This document shows, one piece after another, positions 29,116-38,512 of a stretch of 64,000 bases of DNA. This stretch comes from Gordonia spumicola (GTDB lineage: Bacteria > Actinomycetota > Actinomycetes > Mycobacteriales > Mycobacteriaceae), in the NCBI RefSeq assembly GCF_009932475.1, contig NZ_BJOV01000005.1, positions 1,674,001 through 1,738,000 on the forward strand, in the 5' to 3' direction. The translations under genes were made by a program, and so were the position numbers. Numbering within the stretch: the stretch's first letter is position 1; each line of letters opens with the position of its first letter. The notes beneath the pieces are model-generated. The model had not been told where the DNA came from. It searched no databases and was given only the letters and a program-made list of their open reading frames with translations.

Positions 29116-30834
29116 ATGGCCTTCTCTGTTGAGATGCCCGCCCTGGGTGAGAGCGTCACCGAGGGAACCGTCACCCAATGGCTGAAGCAGGAAGGCGACA
29201 CCGTCGAAGTCGACGAGCCCCTGCTCGAAGTCTCCACAGACAAGGTCGACACGGAGATCCCGTCGCCCGTCGCGGGCGTCTTGACGAAGATCGTCGCCCA
29301 TGAGGACGACGTCGTCGAGGTCGGCGGCCAGCTCGCCCTCATCGGCGACGCGGGCGAGGAGGCTCCGGCAGCCCCCGCACCCGCCGCTGAGCCCGAACCG
29401 GAACCCGAGCCCGCAGCCGCCGAGCCCGCGGCTCCGGCGGCGAGCGCGCCCGCCGCACCCGCTCCGGCAGGCGGCGCGTCGGGCACCGACGTCGTCATGC
29501 CCGAGCTCGGCGAGTCCGTCACCGAGGGCACCGTCACCAACTGGCTCAAGGCCGTCGGCGACACCGTCGAGGTCGACGAGCCGCTGCTCGAGGTCTCGAC
29601 CGACAAGGTCGACACCGAGATCCCGTCGCCGGTCGCAGGCGTGCTGCTCGAAATCGTCGCCGACACCGACGACGTCGTCGACGTCGGTGGACGCCTCGCA
29701 GTGATCGGCGACGCGAACGCCGCACCCGCCACGCCCGCACCGGCGCCCGCGGCCCCGGAACCCGCGCAAGCTCCCCCCGCGCCCGCCGCACCCGCGCTGA
29801 CTCCGGCCCCCGCACCTGCGGCTCCCGCGGCCGCCGCTCCGGCACCCGCAGCCCCGGCGCCCGCCGCCGAGTCGCCGACCCTGGAGTCGACGCCGTACGT
29901 CACGCCGCTCGTGCGCAAGCTCGCCGCGGAGAACGACATCGACCTGTCGACGCTCACCGGCACCGGCGTCGGCGGCCGCATCCGCAAGCAGGACGTCATC
30001 GCCGCGGCCGAGGCGAAGAAGGCTCCCGCACCGGCCGCTGCCCCGGCTCCGGCCGCGGCGCCCGCAGCCGCACCGGCGGCCGCCGCGTCGGCGAGTCCCG
30101 AACTCGCAGCCCTGCGCGGAACGACGCAGAAGATCAACCGCATCCGCCAGATCACTGCCGCGAAGACCCGCGAGTCGCTGCAGTCGAGCGCGCAGCTCAC
30201 GCAGGTCCACGAGGTCGACATGACCAAGGTCGCCACCCTGCGCAAGGCGGCCAAGGCAGGCTTCGCCGCCGCCGAGGGCGTCAACCTGACCTTCCTGCCG
30301 TTCTTCGCCAAGGCCGTCGTCGAGGCGCTCAAGGCGCACCCGAACGTCAACGCGTCCATCAACGAAGAGGCCAAGGAGATCACGTACCACGCGAACGTGC
30401 ACCTCGGCATCGCCGTCGACACGCCGCAGGGACTCCTGTCTCCGGTCATCCACAACGCCGACGACCTCTCGCTGGCCGGTCTGGCCCGCGCGATCGCCGA
30501 CATCGCCGACCGCGCCCGCAACGGTGGCCTCAAGCCCGACGAGCTCGCGGGCGGAACGTTCACGATCACCAACATCGGCAGCCAGGGCGCCCTGTTCGAC
30601 ACGCCGATTCTGGTCCCGCCGCAGGCGGCGATGCTCGGCACCGGCGCGATCGTCAAGCGCCCGGTCGTCCTGACCGCAGACGACGGCACCGAATCGATCG
30701 CCGCGCGGTCGATCGCCTTCCTGCCGCTGACCTACGATCACCGCCTGATCGACGGCGCAGACGCCGGCCGTTTCGTCACGACCGTCCGCAAGCGCCTCGA
30801 AGCCGGAGAGTTCGCGGGCGACCTCGGACTGTGA
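29116..30834 (+). CDS. dlaT: Dihydrolipoamide acyltransferase (E2) of the 2-oxoacid dehydrogenases
   Basis: The 572-residue E2 has two lipoyl domains with lysines in STDKVDTE at residues 43 and 164, each followed by Ala/Pro-rich swinging linkers, a peripheral subunit-binding domain ([20 protein letters not shown]) near 260-295 and the catalytic acyltransferase core with [12 protein letters not shown] near the C-terminus. In mycobacteria this protein (Rv2215, often misnamed SucB) serves pyruvate dehydrogenase and a peroxynitrite-reductase system. The lipoyl domains are nearly identical at the DNA level, suggesting recent duplication or conversion. GGGAG precedes the ATG. LipB and LipA, which lipoylate it, follow. 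Confidence 0.95.
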   Translation: MAFSVEMPALGESVTEGTVTQWLKQEGDTVEVDEPLLEVSTDKVDTEIPSPVAGVLTKIVAHEDDVVEVGGQLALIGDAGEEAPAAPAPAAEPEPEPEPAAAEPAAPAASAPAAPAPAGGASGTDVVMPELGESVTEGTVTNWLKAVGDTVEVDEPLLEVSTDKVDTEIPSPVAGVLLEIVADTDDVVDVGGRLAVIGDANAAPATPAPAPAAPEPAQAPPAPAAPALTPAPAPAAPAAAAPAPAAPAPAAESPTLESTPYVTPLVRKLAAENDIDLSTLTGTGVGGRIRKQDVIAAAEAKKAPAPAAAPAPAAAPAAAPAAAASASPELAALRGTTQKINRIRQITAAKTRESLQSSAQLTQVHEVDMTKVATLRKAAKAGFAAAEGVNLTFLPFFAKAVVEALKAHPNVNASINEEAKEITYHANVHLGIAVDTPQGLLSPVIHNADDLSLAGLARAIADIADRARNGGLKPDELAGGTFTITNIGSQGALFDTPILVPPQAAMLGTGAIVKRPVVLTADDGTESIAARSIAFLPLTYDHRLIDGADAGRFVTTVRKRLEAGEFAGDLGL

Positions 30835-30855
30835 CACGTCCACAACCCGCATGAC

Positions 30856-30894
30856 CGCCGTCCGCGGCGACCGTCACGGTCGTCGCGGGCGGCG
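30856..30894 (+). terminator. Terminator after the E2 gene
   Basis: An 18-bp stem starting CGCCGTCCGCGG, with two G-U wobbles on the plus strand and a 3-nt loop, begins 21 nt after the stop. Confidence 0.75.
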
Positions 30895-30998
30895 CTCGCT
30901 TTGTACCGGAATGTTCCCGGACCGCCGCGCGTTGGACCATCACGTGCCCTTCGCGACGCATACCCCCACCCATTCGATGTGTTCTTTGGAGTACCGCC

Positions 30999-31721
30999 GT
31001 GCGTAACGGATCCGCCCGCCTGAGCAGTGAACCGATCGAAGTGCGACGCCTCGGCGTCATCGACTATCGGGACGCCTACGACCTGCAACACCGGCTCGCC
31101 GAGGAGCGAGCGTCGGGCGAGCTCGACCACGACGTCCTGCTGCTGCTCGAACATCCGTCGGTGTACACCGCGGGCAGACGCACCGAGGACGCCGACCGCC
31201 CGACCAACGGTGCGCTCGTCATCGACGTCGACCGCGGCGGACGCATCACCTGGCACGGCCCCGGTCAGCTCGTCGGCTACCCGATCGTGCTGCTCGCCGA
31301 GCCGGTCGACGTCGTCGACTACGTCCGACGCATCGAAGAGGCCCTGATCCGCGTGTGCAACGCGCACGGACTCGCCACCGGCCGGGTCGACGGACGCTCC
31401 GGAGTGTGGATCGACGACGAGAAGGGCGACCGCAAGCTCGGCCAGATCGGCATCCGCGTCGCCAAGGGTGTCACCCTGCACGGGTTCGCGCTCAACGTCG
31501 ACCCCGACATGACCGTGTTCGACGCGATCGTCCCCTGCGGCATCCCGGACGCCGGCGTCACCTCGATCGTCAGGGAGACCGGCGTCCGGATCACCGTCGA
31601 CGACATCCTCGACGAGGTCAGCGAACTCGTCACCGAATGCCTCGACGACCCGACGCCGCCGTCGCCCGGCCACACCGCAGACCAGCTCATCACCCCAACG
31701 ACCGTAGGAACCCCGCAGTGA
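30999..31721 (+). CDS. lipB: Octanoyl-[ACP]:protein octanoyltransferase
   Basis: The 240-residue protein moves octanoate from acyl carrier protein to lipoyl domains, the first step of lipoate synthesis. It has [12 protein letters not shown], the glycine-rich [18 protein letters not shown], and the catalytic pair lysine 147 (RKLGQIG) and cysteine 180 (IVPCGIP). GTG 30999 has GGAG 6-7 nt upstream. The stop overlaps the lipA start by 4 nt (GTGA). The C-terminus is extended by about 25 residues compared with shorter LipB proteins. Confidence 0.96.
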   Translation: MRNGSARLSSEPIEVRRLGVIDYRDAYDLQHRLAEERASGELDHDVLLLLEHPSVYTAGRRTEDADRPTNGALVIDVDRGGRITWHGPGQLVGYPIVLLAEPVDVVDYVRRIEEALIRVCNAHGLATGRVDGRSGVWIDDEKGDRKLGQIGIRVAKGVTLHGFALNVDPDMTVFDAIVPCGIPDAGVTSIVRETGVRITVDDILDEVSELVTECLDDPTPPSPGHTADQLITPTTVGTPQ

Positions 31722-32755
31722 CTGCCACCCCGTCCACCCCGTCCCCCGCCGACGCCCCGAGCGGCCGCAAGCTGCTGCGTCTGGAGGTCCGCAACGCGCA
31801 GACGCCGATCGAGCGCAAGCCCAAGTGGATCAAGACCAAGGCGACGATGGGCCCCGAGTACACCCAGCTCAAGAGCCTGGTGAAGGGCGAGGGCCTGCAC
31901 ACCGTGTGCGAGGAGGCCGGGTGCCCCAACATCTACGAGTGCTGGGAAGACCGGGAGGCGACCTTCCTCATCGGCGGCGAGCAGTGCACCCGCCGGTGCG
32001 ACTTCTGCCAGATCGACACCGGCAAGCCGTCCGCGCTCGACCGCGACGAGCCGCGCCGAGTCGCCGAGTCGGTCCGATCGATGGGTCTGCGGTACTCGAC
32101 GATCACCGGCGTCGCCCGCGACGACCTGCCCGACGAGGGCGCGTGGCTGTACGCGGAGACGGTCCGCAAGATCCACGAGCTGAATCCCGGCACGGGCGTG
32201 GAAAACCTGATCCCCGACTTCCATGCGAAGCCCGATCTGCTGGCGGAGGTCTTCGAATCGCGACCCGAGGTGCTCGCGCACAACGTCGAGACCGTCCCGC
32301 GCATCTTCAAGCGCATCCGTCCGGCGTTCCGCTACGAACGGTCGCTCGACGTCATCACGCAGGCCCGCGACTTCGGTCTCGTCACCAAGTCGAACCTGAT
32401 CCTCGGGATGGGCGAGACGCCCGAGGAGATCCGGGAGTCGCTGCGCGACCTCTACGAGGCCGGCTGCGACATCGTCACCATCACCCAGTACCTGCGTCCG
32501 TCGCCGCGTCACCACCCCGTCGAGCGGTGGGTGAAGCCCGAGGAGTTCGTCGAGCACTCGCAGTACGCCGAGGAGCTCGGATTCGCCGGAGTCATGGCGG
32601 GCCCGCTGGTCCGGTCGTCGTACCGTGCCGGACGCCTGTACTCGCAGGCCATGGCCCGTCACGGCAGGCCGCTGGCGCCCGAACTCGCTCACCTCGCGGC
32701 CGAGGGCTCGGCCGCCCAGGAAGCGTCGTCGGTGTTGGCCCGGATGTCGAGCTGA
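31718..32755 (+). CDS. lipA: Lipoyl synthase (radical SAM)
   Basis: LipA inserts two sulfurs into octanoyl groups on lipoyl domains. The 345-residue protein has both clusters: the auxiliary site with cysteines at 64, 69 and 75 ([12 protein letters not shown]) and the radical SAM motif CTRRCDFC at 90-97, plus the C-terminal serine in VRSSYRAG that ligates the auxiliary cluster. The longer frame upstream is inside lipB; the GTG at 31718 gives the standard length and overlaps lipB. Works on the E2 encoded just upstream. Confidence 0.97.
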   Translation: MTATPSTPSPADAPSGRKLLRLEVRNAQTPIERKPKWIKTKATMGPEYTQLKSLVKGEGLHTVCEEAGCPNIYECWEDREATFLIGGEQCTRRCDFCQIDTGKPSALDRDEPRRVAESVRSMGLRYSTITGVARDDLPDEGAWLYAETVRKIHELNPGTGVENLIPDFHAKPDLLAEVFESRPEVLAHNVETVPRIFKRIRPAFRYERSLDVITQARDFGLVTKSNLILGMGETPEEIRESLRDLYEAGCDIVTITQYLRPSPRHHPVERWVKPEEFVEHSQYAEELGFAGVMAGPLVRSSYRAGRLYSQAMARHGRPLAPELAHLAAEGSAAQEASSVLARMSS

Positions 32756-32797
32756 CCAGGCGACGGACGGCACATCTGACCCTTTAGACTGGTAGGC

Positions 32798-33547
32798 ATG
32801 GCGAAGGCGCAAGACACGAGCAAAGAGGCGAAGGCGGCCGCGAAGGCAGCCCGCAAGGCGGCGAGCAAGGAACGCCGCCAGCAGATCTGGCAGGCGTTCC
32901 AGATGCAGCGCAAGGAAGACAAGGCGCTCATCCCGCTGATGGCAGGCGTCATCGTCGGCGTGACGCTGATCTTCGTGCTGCTCAGCCTGCTCGCGAACTT
33001 CGGCCCACTGTGGCTGATGATCCCGCTCGGCCTCATCCTGGGTGTCCTGCTGTCGTTCATCCTGTTCGGCCGCCGCGTCCAGAAGACCGTCTACCGCAAG
33101 GCCGACGGCCAGCCCGGAGCCGCCGGATGGGCCCTCGGCAACATCCGCGGCCAGTGGCGTGTCCAGCAGGCGGTCGCCGGGACGTCGCACTTGGACGCCG
33201 TGCACCGCGTGATCGGCAAGCCCGGCGTGATCCTCGTCGCCGAAGGCCAGGCCAGCCGAATCAAGCCGCTGATGGCGCAGGAGAAGAAGAAGGTCGCACG
33301 AGTCGTCGGCGACACTCCCGTCTACGAGGTGATGGTCGGCGACGGCGAGGGCGAAGTCCCGCTCGCCAAGCTCGAACGCTACATCCGCAAACTGCCGAAC
33401 AACATCGATCGCAACCGCATGGAGGCCGTCGACGGCCGCCTGTCCGCGCTCAAGGCGAAGGGCGGTGCCGGCGCGGCCCTTCCGAAGGGCCCGATGCCCC
33501 AGGGCGCCAAGATGCGAAGCGCGGCCCGCACGGTCCGCCGCCGCTGA
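32798..33547 (+). CDS. DUF4191 membrane protein
   Basis: The 249-residue protein has a Lys/Ala-rich N-terminus, two adjacent membrane helices (ALIPLMAGVIVGVTLIFVLLSLLA and MIPLGLILGVLLSFILFG), and a conserved cytoplasmic C-terminal domain with WRVQQAVAGTSHLDAVHRVIG and GEVPLAKLERYI. That is the DUF4191 family, located after lipA in Mycobacteriales (Rv2219). The function is unknown. TAGACT lies 7 nt before the ATG, marking a leaderless start separate from lipA. Confidence 0.88.
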   Translation: MAKAQDTSKEAKAAAKAARKAASKERRQQIWQAFQMQRKEDKALIPLMAGVIVGVTLIFVLLSLLANFGPLWLMIPLGLILGVLLSFILFGRRVQKTVYRKADGQPGAAGWALGNIRGQWRVQQAVAGTSHLDAVHRVIGKPGVILVAEGQASRIKPLMAQEKKKVARVVGDTPVYEVMVGDGEGEVPLAKLERYIRKLPNNIDRNRMEAVDGRLSALKAKGGAGAALPKGPMPQGAKMRSAARTVRRR

Positions 33548-33567
33548 CCTTCGAGAGACCTCAGCCC

Positions 33568-33624
33568 AGAAGGCGAGGCGAAACAGTTTCCTCGGCAGTC
33601 CGAAACTGTTTCGCCTCGCCTTCT
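33568..33624. repeat. Short form of the AAGGCG-GGCGAAACA inverted-repeat element; likely terminator
   Basis: Perfect 23-nt arms (starting AGAAGGCGAGGCGAAACA) close over the 11-nt loop CTCGGCAGTCC between two convergent genes. It is the same element as 17655-17750 with about 40 bp of the centre missing. Base changes between the copies are compensated in the opposite arm. Confidence 0.8.
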
Positions 33625-33650
33625 TCGTTGGTCTCTCCCTGCTTCCTGCT

Positions 33651-33693
33651 CGTTGAGCCGCTGACGAGCGCTAGCGAGGAGGCGTGTCGAAAC
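33651..33693 (+). repeat. Intergenic GTTGAGCC/GTGTCGAAAC repeat, copy 3
   Basis: Reads CGTTGAGCCGCTGACGAGCG and continues to GTGTCGAAAC, including the palindrome GAGCGCTAGCGAGG-type centre. Same outer motifs as the two copies at 13.1 kb, with a different interior. Confidence 0.65.
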
Positions 33694-33706
33694 GCGGTGA
33701 CGCCGA

Positions 33707-34456
33707 TCAGACTCGGTACCAGCGGGCGGCGTTGGACCAGAGCACGTCGTCGATGAGGTCGTCGCCGACGGCTTCATGAACCAAGTCGAGATCGGTGTCG
33801 ACGAACGGGCGCGGGGCACGTGTCGACGGCAGGTCGGTTCCGACCATCAGCGCTCCGGGGTCCACGTCGACGATCGCACGCATCGCCGCCACCGGGTCGA
33901 GTGCCACACGGCCGAATCCGGTGGCTTTCACTCGGCCGCCGGATTCGACCAGCCTCAGCACGTCAGTGAATCCATCCGCCGACAAGCCCAGGTGGTCGAT
34001 GCTGATCGCGGGAAGTCTGCGGAGCGTCGGCGCGAGTGCTGCCAGATCGTTCGAGTCGATGTACATCTCGCTGTGCCAGCCGACGAGGTCGTGGACGCGG
34101 AACGCCAACGACTCGAGTTCGTCGAGGGACGCCGATCCCCCGCGTCTCACATTGAACCGGACGGCGCGAACACCGAGACCGTCCAACTCGACGATCCTCG
34201 CGTCCGAGGTGTCCGCGGGAATCTGGGTGACACCGACGAAGGCGCCGCGCAATGTCGCCAGAGCGTCGAGAAGGTACGCCTGGTCGAAGCCCTGGAACGA
34301 CCCGGACACCACGGCGCCGCCCTGCACGCCGAGGTCGCGGACCCGGCTCGTGTAGTCCGCGGTGGGGAACGCCGGTGGAAGGTATCCGCTGTTCTCGACA
34401 AGCGGGAAACGCGGATCCACGATGTGCAGATGCGCGTCGAACAGTCTGCGAGTCAT
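33707..34456 (-). CDS. Amidohydrolase-2 family TIM-barrel hydrolase
   Basis: The 249-residue protein opens with FDAHLHIVDPRFPL, the metal-binding HxH strand of the amidohydrolase superfamily, has SIDHLGLS with the later histidine, and ends near MVGTDLPSTRAP with the active-site aspartate. Members hydrolyse lactones and related cyclic esters or decarboxylate acids. The ATG overlaps the stop of the FAD monooxygenase by 4 nt, so it is the last gene of the operon; a Baeyer-Villiger oxidation followed by lactone opening would be a logical pairing (inference). Confidence 0.85.
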   Translation of the reverse strand: MTRRLFDAHLHIVDPRFPLVENSGYLPPAFPTADYTSRVRDLGVQGGAVVSGSFQGFDQAYLLDALATLRGAFVGVTQIPADTSDARIVELDGLGVRAVRFNVRRGGSASLDELESLAFRVHDLVGWHSEMYIDSNDLAALAPTLRRLPAISIDHLGLSADGFTDVLRLVESGGRVKATGFGRVALDPVAAMRAIVDVDPGALMVGTDLPSTRAPRPFVDTDLDLVHEAVGDDLIDDVLWSNAARWYRV

Positions 34457-35934
34457 CGCGCCTCAACGACTCCGGACCGCCGCACCACAAAATGCTCCTC
34501 CTGCGGGGCGGCCAACATGCGGTCGAGCGTCCGCCTGTCGAACGGCCACAGGTCAATGCCCGACCCGGTCTGATACCAAGAGTTGCAGCCGGTGTTCCAC
34601 ACGGTCGGTTCCATCGCCTCGGCCACCTGCGCGTTGAACTCGGCCGTCGCCGCCTCGGTCACCTCGACCTGGTCGACGTCGCCGGACCGGAACCTCTCCA
34701 ACCACGCGATGATGTACGTGGCGGTCTTGGACGCGGAGTGCTGCAGTGAGATCGAACCAGTCGGCGAATTGGGACCGAGCACCGTGAACAGGTTCGGGAA
34801 GCCGGGAATCGCGGTCATCCGGTAGGCGCGCGGACCGTCGCTCCAGGCGTCGTCGAGCCGCACACCGTCGCGTCCGACGACGTTCATCGGACGCATGTAG
34901 TCGTGCGCACGGAAGCCGGTCGCCAGAACGATGACGTCCACGTCATGGGTACGACCGTCCTCGGTGACGATGCCGCCAGGGACCACTCGGTTGATGCCTG
35001 AGCTGACCACCTCGGTGTTGCGCGCGTTGATCGCCCGGTAGTACGACCCGGACAGGACCTGTCGCTTGCACAGCGGCTCATAGTCAGGGGTCAGTTGATC
35101 GCGCAGCGCACCCGATCCCACCTGGGCACGCAGTGAGATCTCCGCGTACTTCTGCACGGCACGCCGACGCCAGGTCGGTTTCGTGACGACGTCGACGAGG
35201 ATGCCTGCCCCTTTCAGCAGGACACTGTGGAGCGCGTCCTGAATCGCAGGCGCGGCGCGGAAGAGCCTCGCCACACCGGGCACCGCAGGGAGATGCATCG
35301 GCGCCCACAGAATCCACTGCGGCGAGCGGACGAAGTGGGTCACCGAGGCCGCCTCCGGCTGCAGTGCGGACACCACCTGAACGCCTGTCGAACCGGTGCC
35401 GAGTACCGCGATGCGCTTTCCCGCGGTGACCAGGCCGTCGTCCCACCGCGCGGTGTGCACGACGGGTCCGTCGAACGTGTCGAGGCCGTCGATGTCGGGG
35501 TACGCCGGGTTGTGCAACACTCCCGTCGCACAGATGACGAAGTCCGCGACGTGGACGTCGCCCGTCGACGTGGTGACCATCCATTCCCCCGACACGTCGT
35601 CGAAGACGGTCGAGACCACTTCGGTGTCGAGGCGGATCCGGTCGGCGAGACCGAACTGCTCGACGACGTCGCGATGGTACTGCTGTATCTGCGGCCCGGT
35701 GGCCCAGATCCTCGACCAATCCGGTTTGGGCGCGAACGCGAACTGATAGATCTCCGACGGGACGTCACAGGTCAGTCCGGGATAGTGATTCCAGTACCAG
35801 ACTCCCCCGACGTCTGAGCCCTTCTCGAGTACGACGAAGTCGGTGAATCCCGCACGGTCGAGGTGGTGGGCCGTGGTGATGCCCGCGACGCCCGCGCCGA
35901 TGACGACGATGCGCGGTTCCCTGCGCCCGCTCAT
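34453..35934 (-). CDS. Flavin-containing monooxygenase, Baeyer-Villiger type
   Basis: The 493-residue protein has the FAD motif VVIGAGVAGI at the N-terminus, the fingerprint F-x-G-x3-H-x3-W as FDGPVVHTARWDD, and the second nucleotide motif VLGTGSTGVQ for NADPH. This set marks Baeyer-Villiger monooxygenases, which turn ketones into esters or lactones, although related enzymes do N- or S-oxidation. It resembles MymA-type enzymes of mycobacteria. ATG 35934 is used; upstream frame extension lies inside the patatin gene. It overlaps both neighbours by 4 nt. Confidence 0.9.
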   Translation of the reverse strand: MSGRREPRIVVIGAGVAGITTAHHLDRAGFTDFVVLEKGSDVGGVWYWNHYPGLTCDVPSEIYQFAFAPKPDWSRIWATGPQIQQYHRDVVEQFGLADRIRLDTEVVSTVFDDVSGEWMVTTSTGDVHVADFVICATGVLHNPAYPDIDGLDTFDGPVVHTARWDDGLVTAGKRIAVLGTGSTGVQVVSALQPEAASVTHFVRSPQWILWAPMHLPAVPGVARLFRAAPAIQDALHSVLLKGAGILVDVVTKPTWRRRAVQKYAEISLRAQVGSGALRDQLTPDYEPLCKRQVLSGSYYRAINARNTEVVSSGINRVVPGGIVTEDGRTHDVDVIVLATGFRAHDYMRPMNVVGRDGVRLDDAWSDGPRAYRMTAIPGFPNLFTVLGPNSPTGSISLQHSASKTATYIIAWLERFRSGDVDQVEVTEAATAEFNAQVAEAMEPTVWNTGCNSWYQTGSGIDLWPFDRRTLDRMLAAPQEEHFVVRRSGVVEAR

Positions 35935-36863
35935 GCGACTGCCCCTTCGGAGAGTGCGCGCCGGACGCTGTCGGCCGCGGAGATCATCGACTGCTCGAAG
36001 GCCTCGGCGCGTTTGTCGCGCGCCATGAAGTTGGGACCGAGGCCACGCAGGTCGCGCGCGTCGGGCGTGATCACCACGACCTCGGTGCCGCGTGCCCGGA
36101 CCTTTTCCACTTCTCGCCACATCACGGTCGACATCGGCTTGCGGAGGAGGAACCGCTCGAGGGCTCCGCCGACACCCGGCCCGGAGACCGCCCCCGCCGA
36201 CGCCATCGGCGCGAGGAGATAGATCAGGTCTGCGTCGTCGGGCCCCACGAGATCAACCGATGCGGTCGACGCCGCTCCGCCGTCCACGTACGTGCGACCG
36301 TCGATCTCCACCGGCGGCATCCAACCGGGGATCGCCCACGACGCGCGCAGCGCCTGGCTTGCAGTGGCAGCGGGTGACCCCGGCGCGCCGAACGCGACGC
36401 GTTCGCCGTCCTCGGGTCGGTACGCTACAAGCCGTACCCCGTCGCGCTCGAACCATTCTCGACCCCCGGTCGACGCGTCCGCGAGACGCTGGAGCCAGGC
36501 GGTGTCACCACGACCCCGCGGGGCCACACCCGTCAGTCGCGAATGTCCCGGACCTCCGGCTCGAAGGGCCGACAGGCTCGGCAACGCCGGTGCGGGCAGT
36601 TTCGGAAGCGACGAGGGGCAGTCGGCGAGATGGCTGCAGAGCACCGAGTTCGGCGGATTCCCCTGCTGCATCGCGACGAGGTCGGCCACGCTGTGCCCGC
36701 CCGCGAGCGTGGTGACGATCTCCGCCCCGGCGGAGGTCCCCTGGAGGATCGACGCCGACGCCGGATCCCAGCCCGTCTGGTCGACGAGGTGATGCAACGC
36801 GGCGATGGTCCAGGCACCGCCGATGGTGCCGCCACAGCCGATGACAAGTGCGGTGCGGGTCAT
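35931..36863 (-). CDS. Patatin-like phospholipase/esterase
   Basis: The 310-residue protein shows the oxyanion motif CGGTIGGAW, the nucleophile GTSAG (serine in ILQGTSAGAEI) and the catalytic aspartate in YVDGGAAS. These form the Ser-Asp dyad of patatins, which deacylate lipids or esters. No signal peptide is seen, so it is cytoplasmic. It overlaps the SDR and monooxygenase genes by 4 nt on either side, in a tightly coupled operon. Confidence 0.9.
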   Translation of the reverse strand: MTRTALVIGCGGTIGGAWTIAALHHLVDQTGWDPASASILQGTSAGAEIVTTLAGGHSVADLVAMQQGNPPNSVLCSHLADCPSSLPKLPAPALPSLSALRAGGPGHSRLTGVAPRGRGDTAWLQRLADASTGGREWFERDGVRLVAYRPEDGERVAFGAPGSPAATASQALRASWAIPGWMPPVEIDGRTYVDGGAASTASVDLVGPDDADLIYLLAPMASAGAVSGPGVGGALERFLLRKPMSTVMWREVEKVRARGTEVVVITPDARDLRGLGPNFMARDKRAEAFEQSMISAADSVRRALSEGAVA

Positions 36864-37765
36864 GCGCCGGCCTCCGACTTGTCTGCCGCATGATCACGGG
36901 ACTGGCGGTCGATCCGGTCGAGGTATGCGCGACGTTCCCCGGCATCCAACGCCATGGCCTGGCGCTCCCCGGCGAAGCGCCGAGCGATTCGCTCGATGAA
37001 TTCGGGGACGAACGCGTCGACGAGCACCCAGCCCGGCGCGATCCAACCGGGCACGGAGGTCCGGGGCGCCCGGACGCGGACGCTGCGGACAATGGCGCGC
37101 GCGACGTCCTCCGGGTCGACTGTCGGCAGGACTCCACCCAGTTTGGCTCCGGATGCCAGTTCGGTGCGGACCGCCGACGGCAGGATCGCCGACACAGTGA
37201 CTCCGGTGCCGTCGTACTCGCGGCGCGCCGCCAGGGACGCTCCGAGCGCGGCGTACTTGCTCGCGTTGTACGTGACCATCCCCGGCAGCGGGATCATTCC
37301 CGCCAACGAGGCGACATTGATGACGTGCCCGACACCCGCATCGCGCATCAGCGGCAATACTGCCCGCATGCCGAGGAGGAGACCACGGACATTCACATCG
37401 AGCATCAGATCCGTTGTCGCGTCCGACTCGTCTTCGAACGGGCCCACCGGCATCACACCAGCGTTGTTGACGAGAACGTCGATTCGTCCCGCTTCGCCGA
37501 TCACCGTCTCGACGAATCCCGTCCACGACGAACGCGACGTGACATCCAGGTGGGCCGAACGGATGCCGAGTCGGGCCGCGGTCTGTGCGGCGACGTCGGC
37601 GTCGACGTCGCCGATCCACACCTGCGCTCCGCGACTGGCGAAGAGTTCCGCGGTCGCCGCACCGATGCCGCGGGCGCCGCCGGTGATCACGACGACTGCG
37701 CCGTCGACGTCGATCGCCGGATTGGACGAGTTGAGGAATGGCAGCTTCATCATGTCAACGATCAT
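36860..37765 (-). CDS. Short-chain dehydrogenase/reductase
   Basis: The 301-residue SDR has the cofactor motif TGGARGIG, the NNAG motif (VLVNNAGVMPVG), the active serine region and YNASK. A following aspartate in WIGDVDAD favours NAD(H). It is the first gene of the four-gene operon; oxidation of an alcohol to a ketone would feed the downstream monooxygenase (inference). The ATG at 37765 is used; in-frame ATGs at codons 5 and 6 are alternatives. Its promoter overlaps a TetR-type operator. Confidence 0.92.
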   Translation of the reverse strand: MIVDMMKLPFLNSSNPAIDVDGAVVVITGGARGIGAATAELFASRGAQVWIGDVDADVAAQTAARLGIRSAHLDVTSRSSWTGFVETVIGEAGRIDVLVNNAGVMPVGPFEDESDATTDLMLDVNVRGLLLGMRAVLPLMRDAGVGHVINVASLAGMIPLPGMVTYNASKYAALGASLAARREYDGTGVTVSAILPSAVRTELASGAKLGGVLPTVDPEDVARAIVRSVRVRAPRTSVPGWIAPGWVLVDAFVPEFIERIARRFAGERQAMALDAGERRAYLDRIDRQSRDHAADKSEAGA

Positions 37766-37772
37766 TGTTTAG

Positions 37773-37801
37773 ATACTGTAAGTATGTCAATACCCTCGGT
37801 A
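37773..37801. promoter_or_regulatory. TetR operator candidates between SDR operon and regulator
   Basis: ATACTGTAAGTAT (37773-37785) is an inverted repeat with 5-bp arms and a 3-bp centre; TACCCTCGGTA (37791-37801) is a second one with 4-bp arms. The first covers TACAGT on the minus strand, a possible -10 for the SDR operon; the second lies in the spacer of the tetR promoter. Occupancy could repress both. Confidence 0.5.
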
Positions 37802-37810
37802 TGTGGACGC

Positions 37811-37816
37811 TATGAT
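37811..37816 (+). promoter_or_regulatory. -10 element of the tetR-family gene
   Basis: TATGAT lies 6 nt before the ATG at 37823. A start 7 nt downstream would coincide with the ATG, a leaderless message. Confidence 0.55.
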
Positions 37817-37822
37817 GATCCC

Positions 37823-38446
37823 ATGCCACCGGAGACCGCACGCATGAGCCGATCGGACCGACGAGCCAAAACCGTCGCCGATCTGGTGACGACTGCGCGG
37901 ACCGCGTTCCTCCGAGACGGATACGCCGCCACCAGCCTCGACGCGATCGCGGAGGCCGCAGGCTATTCGAAGGGCGCCGTCTACTCGAACTTCAAGGACA
38001 AGCCGACGCTGTGCCGCGCCGTTCTCGTCGACATCCACGACGAGAAGATGGCGGAGATCGCCGATCTGGCGCCCGGCGACGGCGAGATGGACCCGATTCG
38101 ATTCGTCGACGGTCTCGCCGACTGGCTTCGACGGTCCCTCGGCGACATGGAGTGGACGATGCTCGAGTTCGAGTACGCCGCCCTCGCCCGCAACAATCCG
38201 GACGTCAAGGAGTCGATCGCGACCCTCCGCTACGAGATCAGCGAGACGATCGCGGCCCAGCTGACCCGGGTGTTCGGCGATTCACTCGCCCTCAGCGACG
38301 AGTTCGGCACGTCGCACGACATCGCCGACCTGATCCTCAGCACCGGCATCGGTCTCAGCGTTCAGCGCGCAATCGACCCGCGAGTCTCGGTAGAGCCCGC
38401 GATCGGCATCCTCACCGCCGCGGCCGCACTGCTGCACGCGATGTGA
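37823..38446 (+). CDS. TetR-family transcriptional repressor
   Basis: The 207-residue protein has an N-terminal TetR helix-turn-helix (about 15-65: FLRDGYAATSLDAIAEAAG followed by YSKGAVYSNFKDK) and an all-helical ligand domain. The large open frame upstream on this strand is antisense to the SDR; ATG 37823 gives standard length. Divergent orientation and shared palindromes suggest it represses the SDR-patatin-monooxygenase-amidohydrolase operon and itself, with a substrate of that pathway as inducer (inference). Confidence 0.92.
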   Translation: MPPETARMSRSDRRAKTVADLVTTARTAFLRDGYAATSLDAIAEAAGYSKGAVYSNFKDKPTLCRAVLVDIHDEKMAEIADLAPGDGEMDPIRFVDGLADWLRRSLGDMEWTMLEFEYAALARNNPDVKESIATLRYEISETIAAQLTRVFGDSLALSDEFGTSHDIADLILSTGIGLSVQRAIDPRVSVEPAIGILTAAAALLHAM

Positions 38447-38450
38447 AAGA

Positions 38451-38498
38451 ACTTCGGCACTCTCCGCCGCGCATAGCGCGGTGAAGAGTGCCGAAGTT
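38451..38498. terminator. Bidirectional terminator between tetR and RDD genes
   Basis: Outer 14-nt perfect arms AACTTCGGCACTCT and complement enclose a second small stem (CCGCGC...GCGCGG) 5 nt after the tetR stop. Confidence 0.8.
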
Positions 38499-38512
38499 GA
38501 GAGATCAGTCAG

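Noticed and set aside
27339-30852. Two long minus-strand open frames (530 and 581 codons)
   Set aside because: They mirror pepA and the E2 gene; the E2 mirror reflects only the Ala/Pro linker repeats.
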